Notes: generated from the sequence alone by a model not told the origin. A stretch of DNA of 9,237 bases from JAKBCQ01 sp021807585 (GCA_027325115.1 DAHWFG010000333.1:1-9237); one strand, 5' to 3'; shown: positions 1-7,033, counted from the stretch's first letter. Numbers and translations: made by a program.

Positions 1-1389
1 TCGACGAAGCGACCGATCCTGTGGGCTTTGGGTTGTTCACTCGTTTGTCTTACCGATCCCGGATTCGTCGACGGTCGTAGTTTCTTATCAAGCCTGGGGT
101 TGGCGCGACAGATAGCGACGGGGAACGTTCTGTTGAACAAGGCCGACGCTGCGCCGCAATATCGAGTCGTCACTCCTCTGCTCAATCTCGCGTTCTTACT
201 TCTGTTCGCGGCGAGCCTGTACCAGGCGCGGTCGGGACGGAGATTTTGGGTCGTCGCGGGGGCGATCAGTTTAGGCTTATGCTTTCAACTTTATTTCTTT
301 TTTTGGACGGCGGCGATCGTCGCCGCGGCGCTTAACGGCGTTTTGATTTTAGCGGATTATTTGACGCGACGAGAAGATCGGCCCGCGATTACTCGCGAAC
401 TTGGACTGACGGCGTTGATCTTGGCGGGGGGGGTCGCGCTCGGCGGGGGGCAAGTCTATCAAAATACCAAAACGTTTGGTGATCAAACATCAAAGCCGAT
501 ATTGGAACGAATGTCGCGGGGGCAAAAACTGCCCCCGGCGAGTCCGGCGCGGCGAATGTATCTGCGCAACGTTTGGGCTTGGGGTAAGCTCGCCGTGGGC
601 GCGGTTGCGGCGATTTGGCTGCGAAGCCGGGCGATCGCGCTGTTATGGTGTTTCACCGCGGCGGGATTCGGTTTGGGCAATCACGCGGTCGTCACAGGGC
701 TTGAATTCGAGAATTTTCATTGGAATTATGTGTATTCATCTTTTGGTGAGGCGTGTTTATTGGCGAGTTTCGCGATCGCGATCGATCGATTTGGAAAGAC
801 GCCTCTCCGGGTGTTCGTCGTCGGATGGATCGTCGTTTTGACGACGACCTCGATCGCGTTCGCGTGGCGTCCTTACGAGGCGGTTCACGCTCGCGAGGCG
901 GTCTGGAATTCCAAGGTGTTGGAAGAAATCGAGCCGCTTCGGGGAGCGCTTTCGGAACTGACGATCAACGACGTGCTCGCGGGTCCGCGCGAGGTGAATG
1001 TCGCGCTTTTGTACTCGCGATCGGCGCTTTTGTTTCATGATCCACATAGCTCGCATTCATCGATGATACCTGACGGCGAGGTTCACGAACGGCATGCGCT
1101 CAACGCATGGCTTTTGGGTTTTGATCGTCCTGGTTACGCGACGATCGCCGAGGACGCTCGATTCGCCGCGGGTTTCTCCGATAATCCCGCCTGGACGAAG
1201 GAGGCCGTTTTGGCGGCTCGGCTCAAGCTTTTCGATCGGATCGACGCGGATCCCCGTCCGTTTATGAAGCGTTATCATCCCAATGTGTTACTCTTGCGTG
1301 TCGACGCTTCCAAGCCGACCCGCGGAGGGTCATGGCGATCGATCGCGAGTTCGGACGTTTGGACGCTCTGGAAACGGACGGAAGAATAG
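1..1389 (+). CDS. Polytopic membrane protein, GT-C-like, 5' end cut off
   Basis: The frame is open from the first base, and the residues before the first possible start (TTG at 28) already look like a membrane helix (PILWALGCSLVCL). The gene therefore most likely begins upstream, and only its last ~462 residues are here. About seven hydrophobic segments occur in the first ~290 residues, including a long one around 80-120 rich in Phe, Leu and Ala. A segment near 225-245 contains NHAVVTG followed by a His-Trp. The last ~170 residues are hydrophilic and end in VWTLWKR, like the soluble C-terminal part of many GT-C or O-antigen-type membrane proteins. The next gene has the same plan: helices first, then a soluble C-terminus ending in a short beta-like stretch. 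I infer a lipid-linked sugar transferase or related envelope protein, but I see no catalytic motif in the visible part, so the function is open. A run of eight G at 426-433 lies inside the frame. Confidence 0.7.
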   Translation, partial: STKRPILWALGCSLVCLTDPGFVDGRSFLSSLGLARQIATGNVLLNKADAAPQYRVVTPLLNLAFLLLFAASLYQARSGRRFWVVAGAISLGLCFQLYFFFWTAAIVAAALNGVLILADYLTRREDRPAITRELGLTALILAGGVALGGGQVYQNTKTFGDQTSKPILERMSRGQKLPPASPARRMYLRNVWAWGKLAVGAVAAIWLRSRAIALLWCFTAAGFGLGNHAVVTGLEFENFHWNYVYSSFGEACLLASFAIAIDRFGKTPLRVFVVGWIVVLTTTSIAFAWRPYEAVHAREAVWNSKVLEEIEPLRGALSELTINDVLAGPREVNVALLYSRSALLFHDPHSSHSSMIPDGEVHERHALNAWLLGFDRPGYATIAEDARFAAGFSDNPAWTKEAVLAARLKLFDRIDADPRPFMKRYHPNVLLLRVDASKPTRGGSWRSIASSDVWTLWKRTEE

Positions 1390-1396
1390 GATATTG

Positions 1397-1477
1397 ATGA
1401 GTTGTTGCTCGATTTCGCGAACGATCGAAGCGATTGGAGCGATCACTCTTACGAAATTGACGGCGAATCCCGCATGA
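1397..1477 (+). other. Possible 26-codon leader ORF overlapping the next gene
   Basis: An ATG at 1397 follows an AGGA (1388-1391) and opens a 26-codon frame. Its TGA overlaps the ATG at 1474 of the next gene as ATGA. It lies just after the stop of the upstream gene, so it could couple translation from one membrane protein to the next, because the 1474 start has no clear ribosome binding site of its own. The peptide (begins MSCCSIS) resembles nothing I recognise. The overlap may be chance, since the downstream frame is also open back to a TTG at 1402, which would replace this reading. Confidence 0.2.
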
Positions 1478-3024
1478 TCGAATCGACCTCGAACCCCCCC
1501 GACCAGAAGCGAGCACTGCGACCGAGCACGATCCTCACGCTCGTGTTCCTGGTCGAAATCGTCGTGTTATGGGTTGTTCAGATCCCGGATTATTTTCGGT
1601 TTGAGTATTTCGCATTCGGCGATCAAGGCGCCAACTTGAAGTTTCACGTGCTTATGGATCAGGGGCGTCGCCCTTTGGTCGATTTTGGTTATGCTTACGG
1701 CATGCTCAGTCCGCTGATGGAACGGCCCTGGTTTTGGCTCTTCGGCAAAACGCCCGCGGCGTATTTCGGCGGCGGATTCATCGCGACGATGTTCATGGGA
1801 TGGGGATTGGCTCGATTCGCGGTCGCGATGCGGGTGGGGAAGATCGGCGTCGCGTTTTTGATCGCGGCGATGCCGTTCACGATCAATTTGCCCTATCCGA
1901 TGCTCTTCGCGGCGATCGAGGCGGCGCTGATTACCAATGCGTTGGCCGAACAAGCCGCCGGCCGGCGCGATCACGCGCTCGTTTTGATCACTCTCGCCGC
2001 GCTCGTCAAACCTAGCATGGCATATTGTTATGGTTTTGTGATTATTAGTACAATGTTGATCGCCGAACGAGGACGACCCGGTGCGCGGTTCTGGAAGTCG
2101 ATCGCCTCGGCGGCGATGATCGGGATCGGCGCGGTAGCGGCCGAGGTCGCTTATTTCGGCGTTTATCCCGTTTTGCATTCGTTTTTCCCGACGGTCGGCG
2201 CCAAGAGTTATCGGCTCAACAATCTTGGGTTTTTTCATGGGATAGGCCGTTATTTCTGGCATCCTCCCGGCGCCCGGATCGGCTACTATTTGGGGACGAC
2301 CGCGGGCTTCTGGCTCGCCGCGACCGCGTTTTTCTTGATCTGCGCGATCGTTTCTCTGGCGCGGACGGTGCGACCGAAATTCGCCGAGGATCCTTACGCG
2401 CATAATCACGAAATGATTGTCACGTGTGCGATTATTCATATAATTTTCGTCTGCTTGTTCTGGCCGCACGCCTGGGGATACGCGTATTATTATTATGTAT
2501 TAATGATGGGTTTGGCCGCGGTCGCGCCGTTGTCGCGTTCGCGCGGGTTGATTTTGGCGTTACTGACGCCGATTTGCCTGCTCGGCAATTATTCCAGAAC
2601 GACGATCATTCTTGAAAAGTACCGAACGACTAGCCCGCGTCGAGACGTTCAATGGTTGTGGATGGCGCAACGAGAATACGACGATTGGATGAAGGCCCGC
2701 GCTCTTGTTCGAGGACGATACGCGGCGCTTTTGATTCCCCAGGGAAGCCTGGAATTACTCTTCCCCGAGTTCGAACCGACGGTTTGCTCGCAGCACGATC
2801 CCGGCTGGATCATGCCCCAGGAGCTCGAACGCGATCTCCGTCAGTTCAACGGCGCCGATTTCATCGTGCGCGGCGAAAAGGGGTGGGCGGGAGAGTTTTA
2901 TAAACATATCCCTGAAATCCAGACACTTCTCGATCAAAAATACCGGGTGCTTTGGGGCGGAGAGTACGCCGTGGTTCTCGAGAAGATCCCGGTCAAAGAT
3001 CAAACCGGAGGCGCGGTGAAGTGA
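1474..3024 (+). CDS. GT-C type membrane glycosyltransferase-like protein
   Basis: A 516-residue polytopic membrane protein. Helix 1 spans about 18-38. The first outside loop carries an acidic motif, FGDQGANL, with Asp50, then a Gly-Arg-Arg-Pro-Leu-Val-Asp-Phe stretch (65-71). This matches the ArnT/GT39-type pattern in which the loop-1 aspartate binds the polyprenyl-phosphate sugar or metal. About nine more hydrophobic segments follow, with a Lys-Pro-Ser at 179-181 and an unusual Tyr-rich helix near 335-345. The last ~130 residues are soluble and end in a beta-like LWGGEYAVVLEK. The family assignment is an inference from topology and loop 1, and the sugar and acceptor are unknown. The ATG at 1474 was chosen because the protein reads naturally from there; a TTG at 1402 would add 24 residues. 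A C7 run lies at codons 7-9. It follows the other membrane protein by 84 bp and may be co-transcribed. Confidence 0.7.
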   Translation: MIESTSNPPDQKRALRPSTILTLVFLVEIVVLWVVQIPDYFRFEYFAFGDQGANLKFHVLMDQGRRPLVDFGYAYGMLSPLMERPWFWLFGKTPAAYFGGGFIATMFMGWGLARFAVAMRVGKIGVAFLIAAMPFTINLPYPMLFAAIEAALITNALAEQAAGRRDHALVLITLAALVKPSMAYCYGFVIISTMLIAERGRPGARFWKSIASAAMIGIGAVAAEVAYFGVYPVLHSFFPTVGAKSYRLNNLGFFHGIGRYFWHPPGARIGYYLGTTAGFWLAATAFFLICAIVSLARTVRPKFAEDPYAHNHEMIVTCAIIHIIFVCLFWPHAWGYAYYYYVLMMGLAAVAPLSRSRGLILALLTPICLLGNYSRTTIILEKYRTTSPRRDVQWLWMAQREYDDWMKARALVRGRYAALLIPQGSLELLFPEFEPTVCSQHDPGWIMPQELERDLRQFNGADFIVRGEKGWAGEFYKHIPEIQTLLDQKYRVLWGGEYAVVLEKIPVKDQTGGAVK

Positions 3025-3205
3025 ACGATCGCGGGTATCGCGTCGCTCGTTTTCGATCCCGCGCTGTTCGACGGTTCGGCGTTCTTGTATGCTGATTGAT
3101 GAAGCGCCGAGGCCTTCGACGCGCGTGTTCGCCGATCGCGGAGGTTTTAAGATCTATTGTTATGAACATTTATGAAGGCGCGGGCGACCGCCGCTTCGAG
3201 GCCGG

Positions 3206-4207
3206 ATGACAATGAATCGGGTTGGGATCATGGGCGCGGGGGGCATGGGAACGGCTCTCGCGCTATTGGCCGCGAAGAAGGCGGGATCGGTCGCGCTTTG
3301 GTGTCGTGAGCGCGATCAAGCCGAGCGAATCATCGCTTCGCGCGAGAACGCCAAGCATCTTCCTGGAGTTCGGCTTGCCGCCGCGATCGAGCCGACCGCC
3401 GATTTCGCCCGCGCCGTCCGCGGCGCCGAGCTTTTGATCGTCGCGATCCCGTCGGCGTATCTCCGGTTCACACTCTCATCGGCGGCGCGGTTCGTTCCGC
3501 CCGGAGTACCTTGTCTCAGCGTCGTCAAGGGAATCGAGAACGTCACTTTCGCGCGTCCCAGCGGGATTATCACCGAAATCTGGGGCGATCGACCCGTCGC
3601 GGTTCTCAGCGGCCCGAGCCACGCCGAGGAGCTCGCTCGCGGCCTTCCCGCATCGGTCGTCGTCGCCGGAAACAACGAGCCGCTCAACATCGCGGTGCGC
3701 GATCTTTTTAATGAAGGCATGTTTCGTGTGTACATGAATGAAGATCCAGTCGGCGTCGAGCTCGCGGGAGCGCTTAAGAACATCGTGGGGATCGCCGCGG
3801 GGATTTGCGACGGACTCGAGCTCGGCGATAACGCCAAGGCGGCGCTGATCACTCGCGGACTGGTCGAGATCGCTCGGTTTGCGATTGCGCTCGGCGGTCG
3901 CTCGACGACGTTCGCGGGACTCGCGGGGGTCGGCGACGTCGTGACGACGTGTTACAGCGGCTACGGCCGCAATCACGCGCTCGGTGTTCGCATCGGCCAA
4001 GGCGCTTCGCTCGCCGAGGCGCTCGCGGCTTCGACGGGCGTCGCCGAGGGGGTCCCGACGACCAAAAGCGTCCACGCGCAGGCGGTTTCCCTTTTGATCG
4101 ACATGCCGATCACGGCGCAGCTTCACGCGGTGTTGTTCGAGGGGAAATCCCCCGTCGCCGCGCTTTCGGACCTGATGGTGCGACTTCCTAAGGTCGAATG
4201 GTGCTAA
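3206..4207 (+). CDS. gpsA: Glycerol-3-phosphate dehydrogenase [NAD(P)+]
   Basis: Cytosolic enzyme that reduces dihydroxyacetone phosphate to sn-glycerol 3-phosphate, the backbone precursor of phospholipids. The 333-residue length is normal for GpsA. The N-terminal Rossmann fold has the dinucleotide motif GAGGMGTA (10-17). Next come SVVKGIE with Lys108, GPSHAEELARGLP (136-148), and the helical C-terminal domain signature ELAGALKNIVGIAAGICDGL with the catalytic Lys191. Then follow GDNAKAALITRG (207-218), GVGDVVTTC (241-249) and GRNHALG, whose Arg255 binds substrate phosphate in the family. The usual Ser-Arg-Asn reads Gly-Arg-Asn here, a mild variant. Start: ATG 3206 or ATG 3212. A GAGG at 3198-3201 is 4 bases from the first and 10 from the second, so the second is equally plausible. 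The 181-bp gap before it holds a weak -10-like TATGCT at 3088-3093 without a convincing -35. It is probably the first gene of an operon with the next two. Confidence 0.96.
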   Translation: MTMNRVGIMGAGGMGTALALLAAKKAGSVALWCRERDQAERIIASRENAKHLPGVRLAAAIEPTADFARAVRGAELLIVAIPSAYLRFTLSSAARFVPPGVPCLSVVKGIENVTFARPSGIITEIWGDRPVAVLSGPSHAEELARGLPASVVVAGNNEPLNIAVRDLFNEGMFRVYMNEDPVGVELAGALKNIVGIAAGICDGLELGDNAKAALITRGLVEIARFAIALGGRSTTFAGLAGVGDVVTTCYSGYGRNHALGVRIGQGASLAEALAASTGVAEGVPTTKSVHAQAVSLLIDMPITAQLHAVLFEGKSPVAALSDLMVRLPKVEWC

Positions 4208-4218
4208 TCTAAGAACAT

Positions 4219-4223
4219 AAGGA
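4219..4223 (+). promoter_or_regulatory. Ribosome binding site of the DUF1802 gene
   Basis: AAGGA lies 5 bases before the ATG at 4229, in the 21-bp gap after gpsA. It fixes the start of the DUF1802 gene and leaves no room for a separate promoter, which supports co-transcription with gpsA. Confidence 0.7.
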
Positions 4224-4228
4224 AATTT

Positions 4229-4846
4229 ATGGATCAGAATAAGATTGCATTTGCATTGATTGACCCGTTCGCGGGAGATTGCGGCCGCGGGTTCAAGGAA
4301 TGGGAAGGCGTTTGCGCGGCGCTGGGGTCGGGAAGGCAGGTTTTGATTTTCCGCAAGGGGGGGGTCGCCGAGGATCACGGGTTGTTCGTACCCGATCGCG
4401 ACCGGTTTTGGCTTTATCCCACCCGCGTGCACGAGGCCGAGCAGGGGCTTCGGGAGGGCTTCGGCGGAAGATCGACGGTCGAGAATCGGCGTGAGATCAC
4501 GATCGATCTGTTCGCTCGGGTCGAGACGATCAAGCGAGTCGATGATTGGAAAACACTCGTAAATCTGTATTCGGAGCATATATGGACCGAGGCGACGATT
4601 CGCAAGCGTTTTGATTATCGCGAGCCTGGATTGTGGTGTATGATCGTTCGGGTTTATCGTAGCGAGCCGGCTTGGTCGATCGCGGTCGACGCCGCGGCTG
4701 CGGGCTGTAAGACGTGGGTGGAGATTCCCACTCCGACGGATTGCGTTCGCCTGAATCCGGTGATCGACGACGCCGAATTTAGCGAACGCGTTGCGCGGAT
4801 TGAGTGCAAATGGAACGGCGAATCGAATCGGGAGGCGGCGAATTGA
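4229..4846 (+). CDS. DUF1802 family protein
   Basis: A soluble 205-residue protein with no signal peptide or membrane segment. The N-terminal part carries the hallmark of DUF1802: GFKEWEGVCAALGSGRQVLIFRKGG (roughly 21-45), followed by a Phe-Trp-Leu-Tyr-Pro-Thr-x-x-His stretch (60-68). The second half has HIWTEATIRKRFDYREPGLW (about 116-135) and then an RVYR segment and a WVEIPTP segment, also in the order expected for the family. The biochemical function of DUF1802 is not known to me; charged and aromatic conserved residues (Lys23, Glu24, Trp25, Arg42, Lys43, His68) could form a binding site. It sits 21 bp after gpsA, and its stop overlaps the start of the rhomboid gene, so the two products are likely made in linked amounts. 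The conserved Lys-Gly-Gly is encoded across a run of eight G (4357-4364). Confidence 0.88.
   Translation: MDQNKIAFALIDPFAGDCGRGFKEWEGVCAALGSGRQVLIFRKGGVAEDHGLFVPDRDRFWLYPTRVHEAEQGLREGFGGRSTVENRREITIDLFARVETIKRVDDWKTLVNLYSEHIWTEATIRKRFDYREPGLWCMIVRVYRSEPAWSIAVDAAAAGCKTWVEIPTPTDCVRLNPVIDDAEFSERVARIECKWNGESNREAAN
4831..4835 (+). promoter_or_regulatory. Ribosome binding site deciding the rhomboid start
   Basis: GGAGG lies inside the end of the DUF1802 gene, 7 bases before a TTG at 4843. That TTG overlaps the DUF1802 stop as TTGA. The earlier in-frame GTG (4804) and ATG (4810) have no comparable site, so TTG 4843 is preferred. Confidence 0.7.
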
Positions 4847-6219
4847 TCAAGATCGTTCGCGAATCGCCCGCCACGTGTTTTTTCTGCGCGTGTTGGCTTA
4901 TTATTTATGTTTGGATGGTTGTTGATCAGGGGCGATACGACTTGTTCGTTCCCTGGCGGAACCCGATGACGATCGGCGGCGTGCTCGTTCCGACGACGCA
5001 TCTTTTCGGCGACGCGACCCCGGTCGAGATCTACGCGGGTCGGATCCAGCGCGCCGTCGCGGCGACCTTCGTCCATTACGGTCTCTTACATGTAGCAATA
5101 AACACATATGGGTTATTTCAGCTTGGCCGATTGATCGAAGAATGGTACGGCTCGTCTTGGTTTATGGCGATTTATCTGGCGATCGGCGGGTTCGGCGACG
5201 CGATCGCCAACCTCGTTCGTCCCTGGATCGGCAGGGGCTCCGCGGTTTGGACGACGCACTCGGCGGGGGGATCGACCGTCGTTTTCGGGCTCGTCGGCCT
5301 GTGCGCGATCGTCGGTTGGCGGTCCAAAACTCGAATCGGCGATTACTTAATGTCACAAATGTTTGGATTGTTGATTTTAAACGGTTTGTTGGGGTTGGCG
5401 GTTCCGGGAATCGACAACACCGCGCACGCGGCGGGGGCTCTCTGCGGCGCGGCGATTGGATTCGCACATAGGGGATTGAGGAAATCCGCGACGTCGAAGC
5501 TCGCGCACGCAGCGGGGATTCTCTCGATCGTCGTGCTCCTGGCGTGCGCCGCGGTCCAAACGCGATCGGCGGTTCGTGAGATCGCCGCGGAGCGTGAATT
5601 GGGATCGATCCGATCGCGACTTGCCGAAGCTCAAAAGAAACTTCAATACTGGATGATTCTCGCGGGAGTTTATCATGCGCTCGTCGAAGCCGAGGCGCGT
5701 GCGGCGAAGGAATCGCCGTCGATGTTCTCGCCCGTTTCGCCGCGATCGGCGGATCCGCGGATCGAGCTTGCGCTGGGCGGGGTTCTCAAGGAATTGAAGA
5801 AGATCGATCCCAACCCCGGCGAAGACGGCAAAACCGCACGAATCCTTGCGTCACGGGCGCTTTTCAAGCTGCCGATCGACGAAGAAATCGCCCAATTCGA
5901 CGCAGCGATCAACCGCCGCATCGAGCGCGACGCACGCGATATGAAAATCGATTTTGAAGTCGGCAAGCATCTCTTGAGCGTGATCTCGCTTCCCGAACCT
6001 CCCGCGTGGGCCGGTTTTCCCAAACCCGTGCCGCCGCTCACGGCGCAAAAGCCGAATCAACCTCCCCAAGACGCCGCGGCGCAAAAGCCGAATCAACCTC
6101 CCCAAGACTCCGCGGCGCAAAAGCCGAATCAGGCTTTGAACTCCGCGGCGGTTCAACCGAATCAAGCCGAGACGCCCGCGTCGGTTCCAAATGAAAATAT
6201 CAACAGAAAATCAAAATAA
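4843..6219 (+). CDS. Rhomboid-family intramembrane serine protease with repeat tail
   Basis: A 458-residue membrane protein from TTG 4843 (GTG 4804 would add 13 residues). Helix 1 is at 12-28, and an L1-type loop covers about 30-68. Arg70 and AATFVHYGLLHVAIN hold the rhomboid HxxxN motif (His83, Asn87) that forms the oxyanion site in GlpG. GRLIEEWYG (95-103) is also typical. The serine motif reads AGGSTVVFGLVG with Ser144 in the catalytic position, but the glycine after it is Thr (GGST instead of GxSG). DNTAHAAG supplies His195 of the dyad. So both catalytic residues are present and activity is plausible, though the GxSG change could weaken it. An extra hydrophobic helix follows (about 222-238), then a charged helical region (245-375) I do not recognise, and a Pro/Gln/Asn-rich tail (about 384-458) with 12-residue repeats. 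It is translationally coupled to DUF1802, and its substrate is unknown. Confidence 0.88.
   Translation: MIKIVRESPATCFFCACWLIIYVWMVVDQGRYDLFVPWRNPMTIGGVLVPTTHLFGDATPVEIYAGRIQRAVAATFVHYGLLHVAINTYGLFQLGRLIEEWYGSSWFMAIYLAIGGFGDAIANLVRPWIGRGSAVWTTHSAGGSTVVFGLVGLCAIVGWRSKTRIGDYLMSQMFGLLILNGLLGLAVPGIDNTAHAAGALCGAAIGFAHRGLRKSATSKLAHAAGILSIVVLLACAAVQTRSAVREIAAERELGSIRSRLAEAQKKLQYWMILAGVYHALVEAEARAAKESPSMFSPVSPRSADPRIELALGGVLKELKKIDPNPGEDGKTARILASRALFKLPIDEEIAQFDAAINRRIERDARDMKIDFEVGKHLLSVISLPEPPAWAGFPKPVPPLTAQKPNQPPQDAAAQKPNQPPQDSAAQKPNQALNSAAVQPNQAETPASVPNENINRKSK
6041..6184 (+). repeat. 36-bp tandem repeat, about four units
   Basis: Units start at 6041, 6077, 6113 and 6149. The first two are nearly identical (they differ near the end of the unit), the third has diverged in its second half, and the fourth keeps only the core CCGAATCAA. 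Because 36 is a multiple of three, the repeat stays in frame and encodes AQKPNQPPQDAA, a flexible hydrophilic linker, in the rhomboid tail. Such arrays change copy number by slippage without breaking the frame. Confidence 0.93.
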
Positions 6220-6243
6220 AAAGAAAGCTAATTGTATATTTGA

Positions 6244-6957
6244 TCAAACAATATTTTTGGCGATGGATTCGGATTGAAAGTCGGCTCGACCGTCGGCGAT
6301 TTTGAGCCGGCTTGAACCGAGGATCCAGCCTCCCAGCACGATGATCCTCGTTTTCGCGCGGATCGTTTCGTCTCGGGGTTGATGTATGTGACCAAAAACG
6401 ACGATTTCGGCGACGTTCGTGAGAGATTCGGCGTAGCGGCGGTAAACCTCGAGGTGACGTCGGTCGGATCGCGCTCGATGGACGTCGTTGGAGGCGTCGA
6501 GCTTTCGTTCAAGAGCGGTCGCGACTCGTTCGGGAATAAGGCGGAACGCGTCGAGAAACCAGCGGCTCTCCATGATCCCTTTCCACGGCGATCGCGCCCC
6601 CAGCAGGTGTCCGTGGATCGCGTGAACCTTGATGCCTTCGGTTTCGATCGAGAGCGAATCGGCGAGAAATCGGCCGCCGAGCATTTGTTCATAAAACGGG
6701 CCGAGCCGGAGATCGTGATTTCCCGCGATGATCGTGAGCGATCCGCCGCGATCGACGAAATCGCGTGTCGCCGAGAGCCCCGCGCACATACGAAAATCGA
6801 GCCCGCGTTGCCTCGACGCGAACCAAAAGTCGCACAGGTCGCCGACGATGATCAGCGAATCGCGAGCGTCGAGCGTTTCAACCAATGCGGCGAATCGACG
6901 CGACCGTTCGGGTCGATCGATTCGTAAATGAACATCGCTCGCGAAATAAGTCGCCAC
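6244..6957 (-). CDS. lpxH: LpxH-like UDP-2,3-diacylglucosamine diphosphatase
   Basis: A 237-residue calcineurin-type metallophosphoesterase, close to the ~240 residues of E. coli LpxH, which cleaves UDP-2,3-diacylglucosamine to lipid X in lipid A synthesis at the inner membrane face. Metal ligands fall almost exactly where E. coli has them: Asp8 and His10 in SDVHL, Asp40 in VGDLCDFWF, Asn80 in AGNHD, His115 in HGH, and His190/His192 in FGHIH. The C-terminal VLGGWILGS matches the family's final strand. Two differences stand out. LpxH proteins usually have GNRD and HGD where this one has GNHD and HGH, so it may be a divergent LpxH or another member of the same COG2908-type family. The GTG start at 6957 follows an in-frame stop a few codons upstream, so it cannot be much longer. 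It is transcribed toward the rhomboid, with 24 bp between the stops and no clear terminator hairpin. Confidence 0.78.
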   Translation of the reverse strand: MATYFASDVHLRIDRPERSRRFAALVETLDARDSLIIVGDLCDFWFASRQRGLDFRMCAGLSATRDFVDRGGSLTIIAGNHDLRLGPFYEQMLGGRFLADSLSIETEGIKVHAIHGHLLGARSPWKGIMESRWFLDAFRLIPERVATALERKLDASNDVHRARSDRRHLEVYRRYAESLTNVAEIVVFGHIHQPRDETIRAKTRIIVLGGWILGSSRLKIADGRADFQSESIAKNIV

Positions 6958-7004
6958 GCGTCGGGCTCACTTTGTGTCTCCGTTCCGTTTCGGTGACGAC
7001 CTTC

Positions 7005-7033
7005 AGCATAAAGCCGAAGATGCGCCGAATCAA
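7005..7033 (-). promoter_or_regulatory. Sigma70-type promoter of the lpxH-like gene
   Basis: Read on the minus strand, TTGATT (7028-7033) and TATGCT (7005-7010) are separated by exactly 17 bases. Each box matches four of six consensus positions. Transcription would start near 6998, leaving a leader of about 40 bases before the GTG at 6957. This placement fits the gene start well. Confidence 0.5.

Noticed and set aside
1567..2469. 300-codon minus-strand ORF
   Set aside because: Antisense shadow of the GT-C membrane protein, with Arg/Asp/His-rich low-complexity composition.
3026..3056. Possible terminator hairpin after the GT-C gene (CGCGGG pairing with CCCGCG)
   Set aside because: The stem is only six pairs with a loop of about 20 bases, and no T-tract follows.
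3065..3093. gpsA promoter with TTCGAC and TATGCT
   Set aside because: The spacing is only 15 bases and the -35 is poor; kept only as a remark under gpsA.
3476..4579. 367-codon minus-strand ORF
   Set aside because: It lies opposite gpsA and DUF1802, both firmly identified. The peptide is Arg/Asp-rich, typical of the antisense of GATCG-rich genes.
6041..6184. CRISPR array
   Set aside because: The repeats are directly abutting, have no spacers, and stay in the reading frame of a protein tail.
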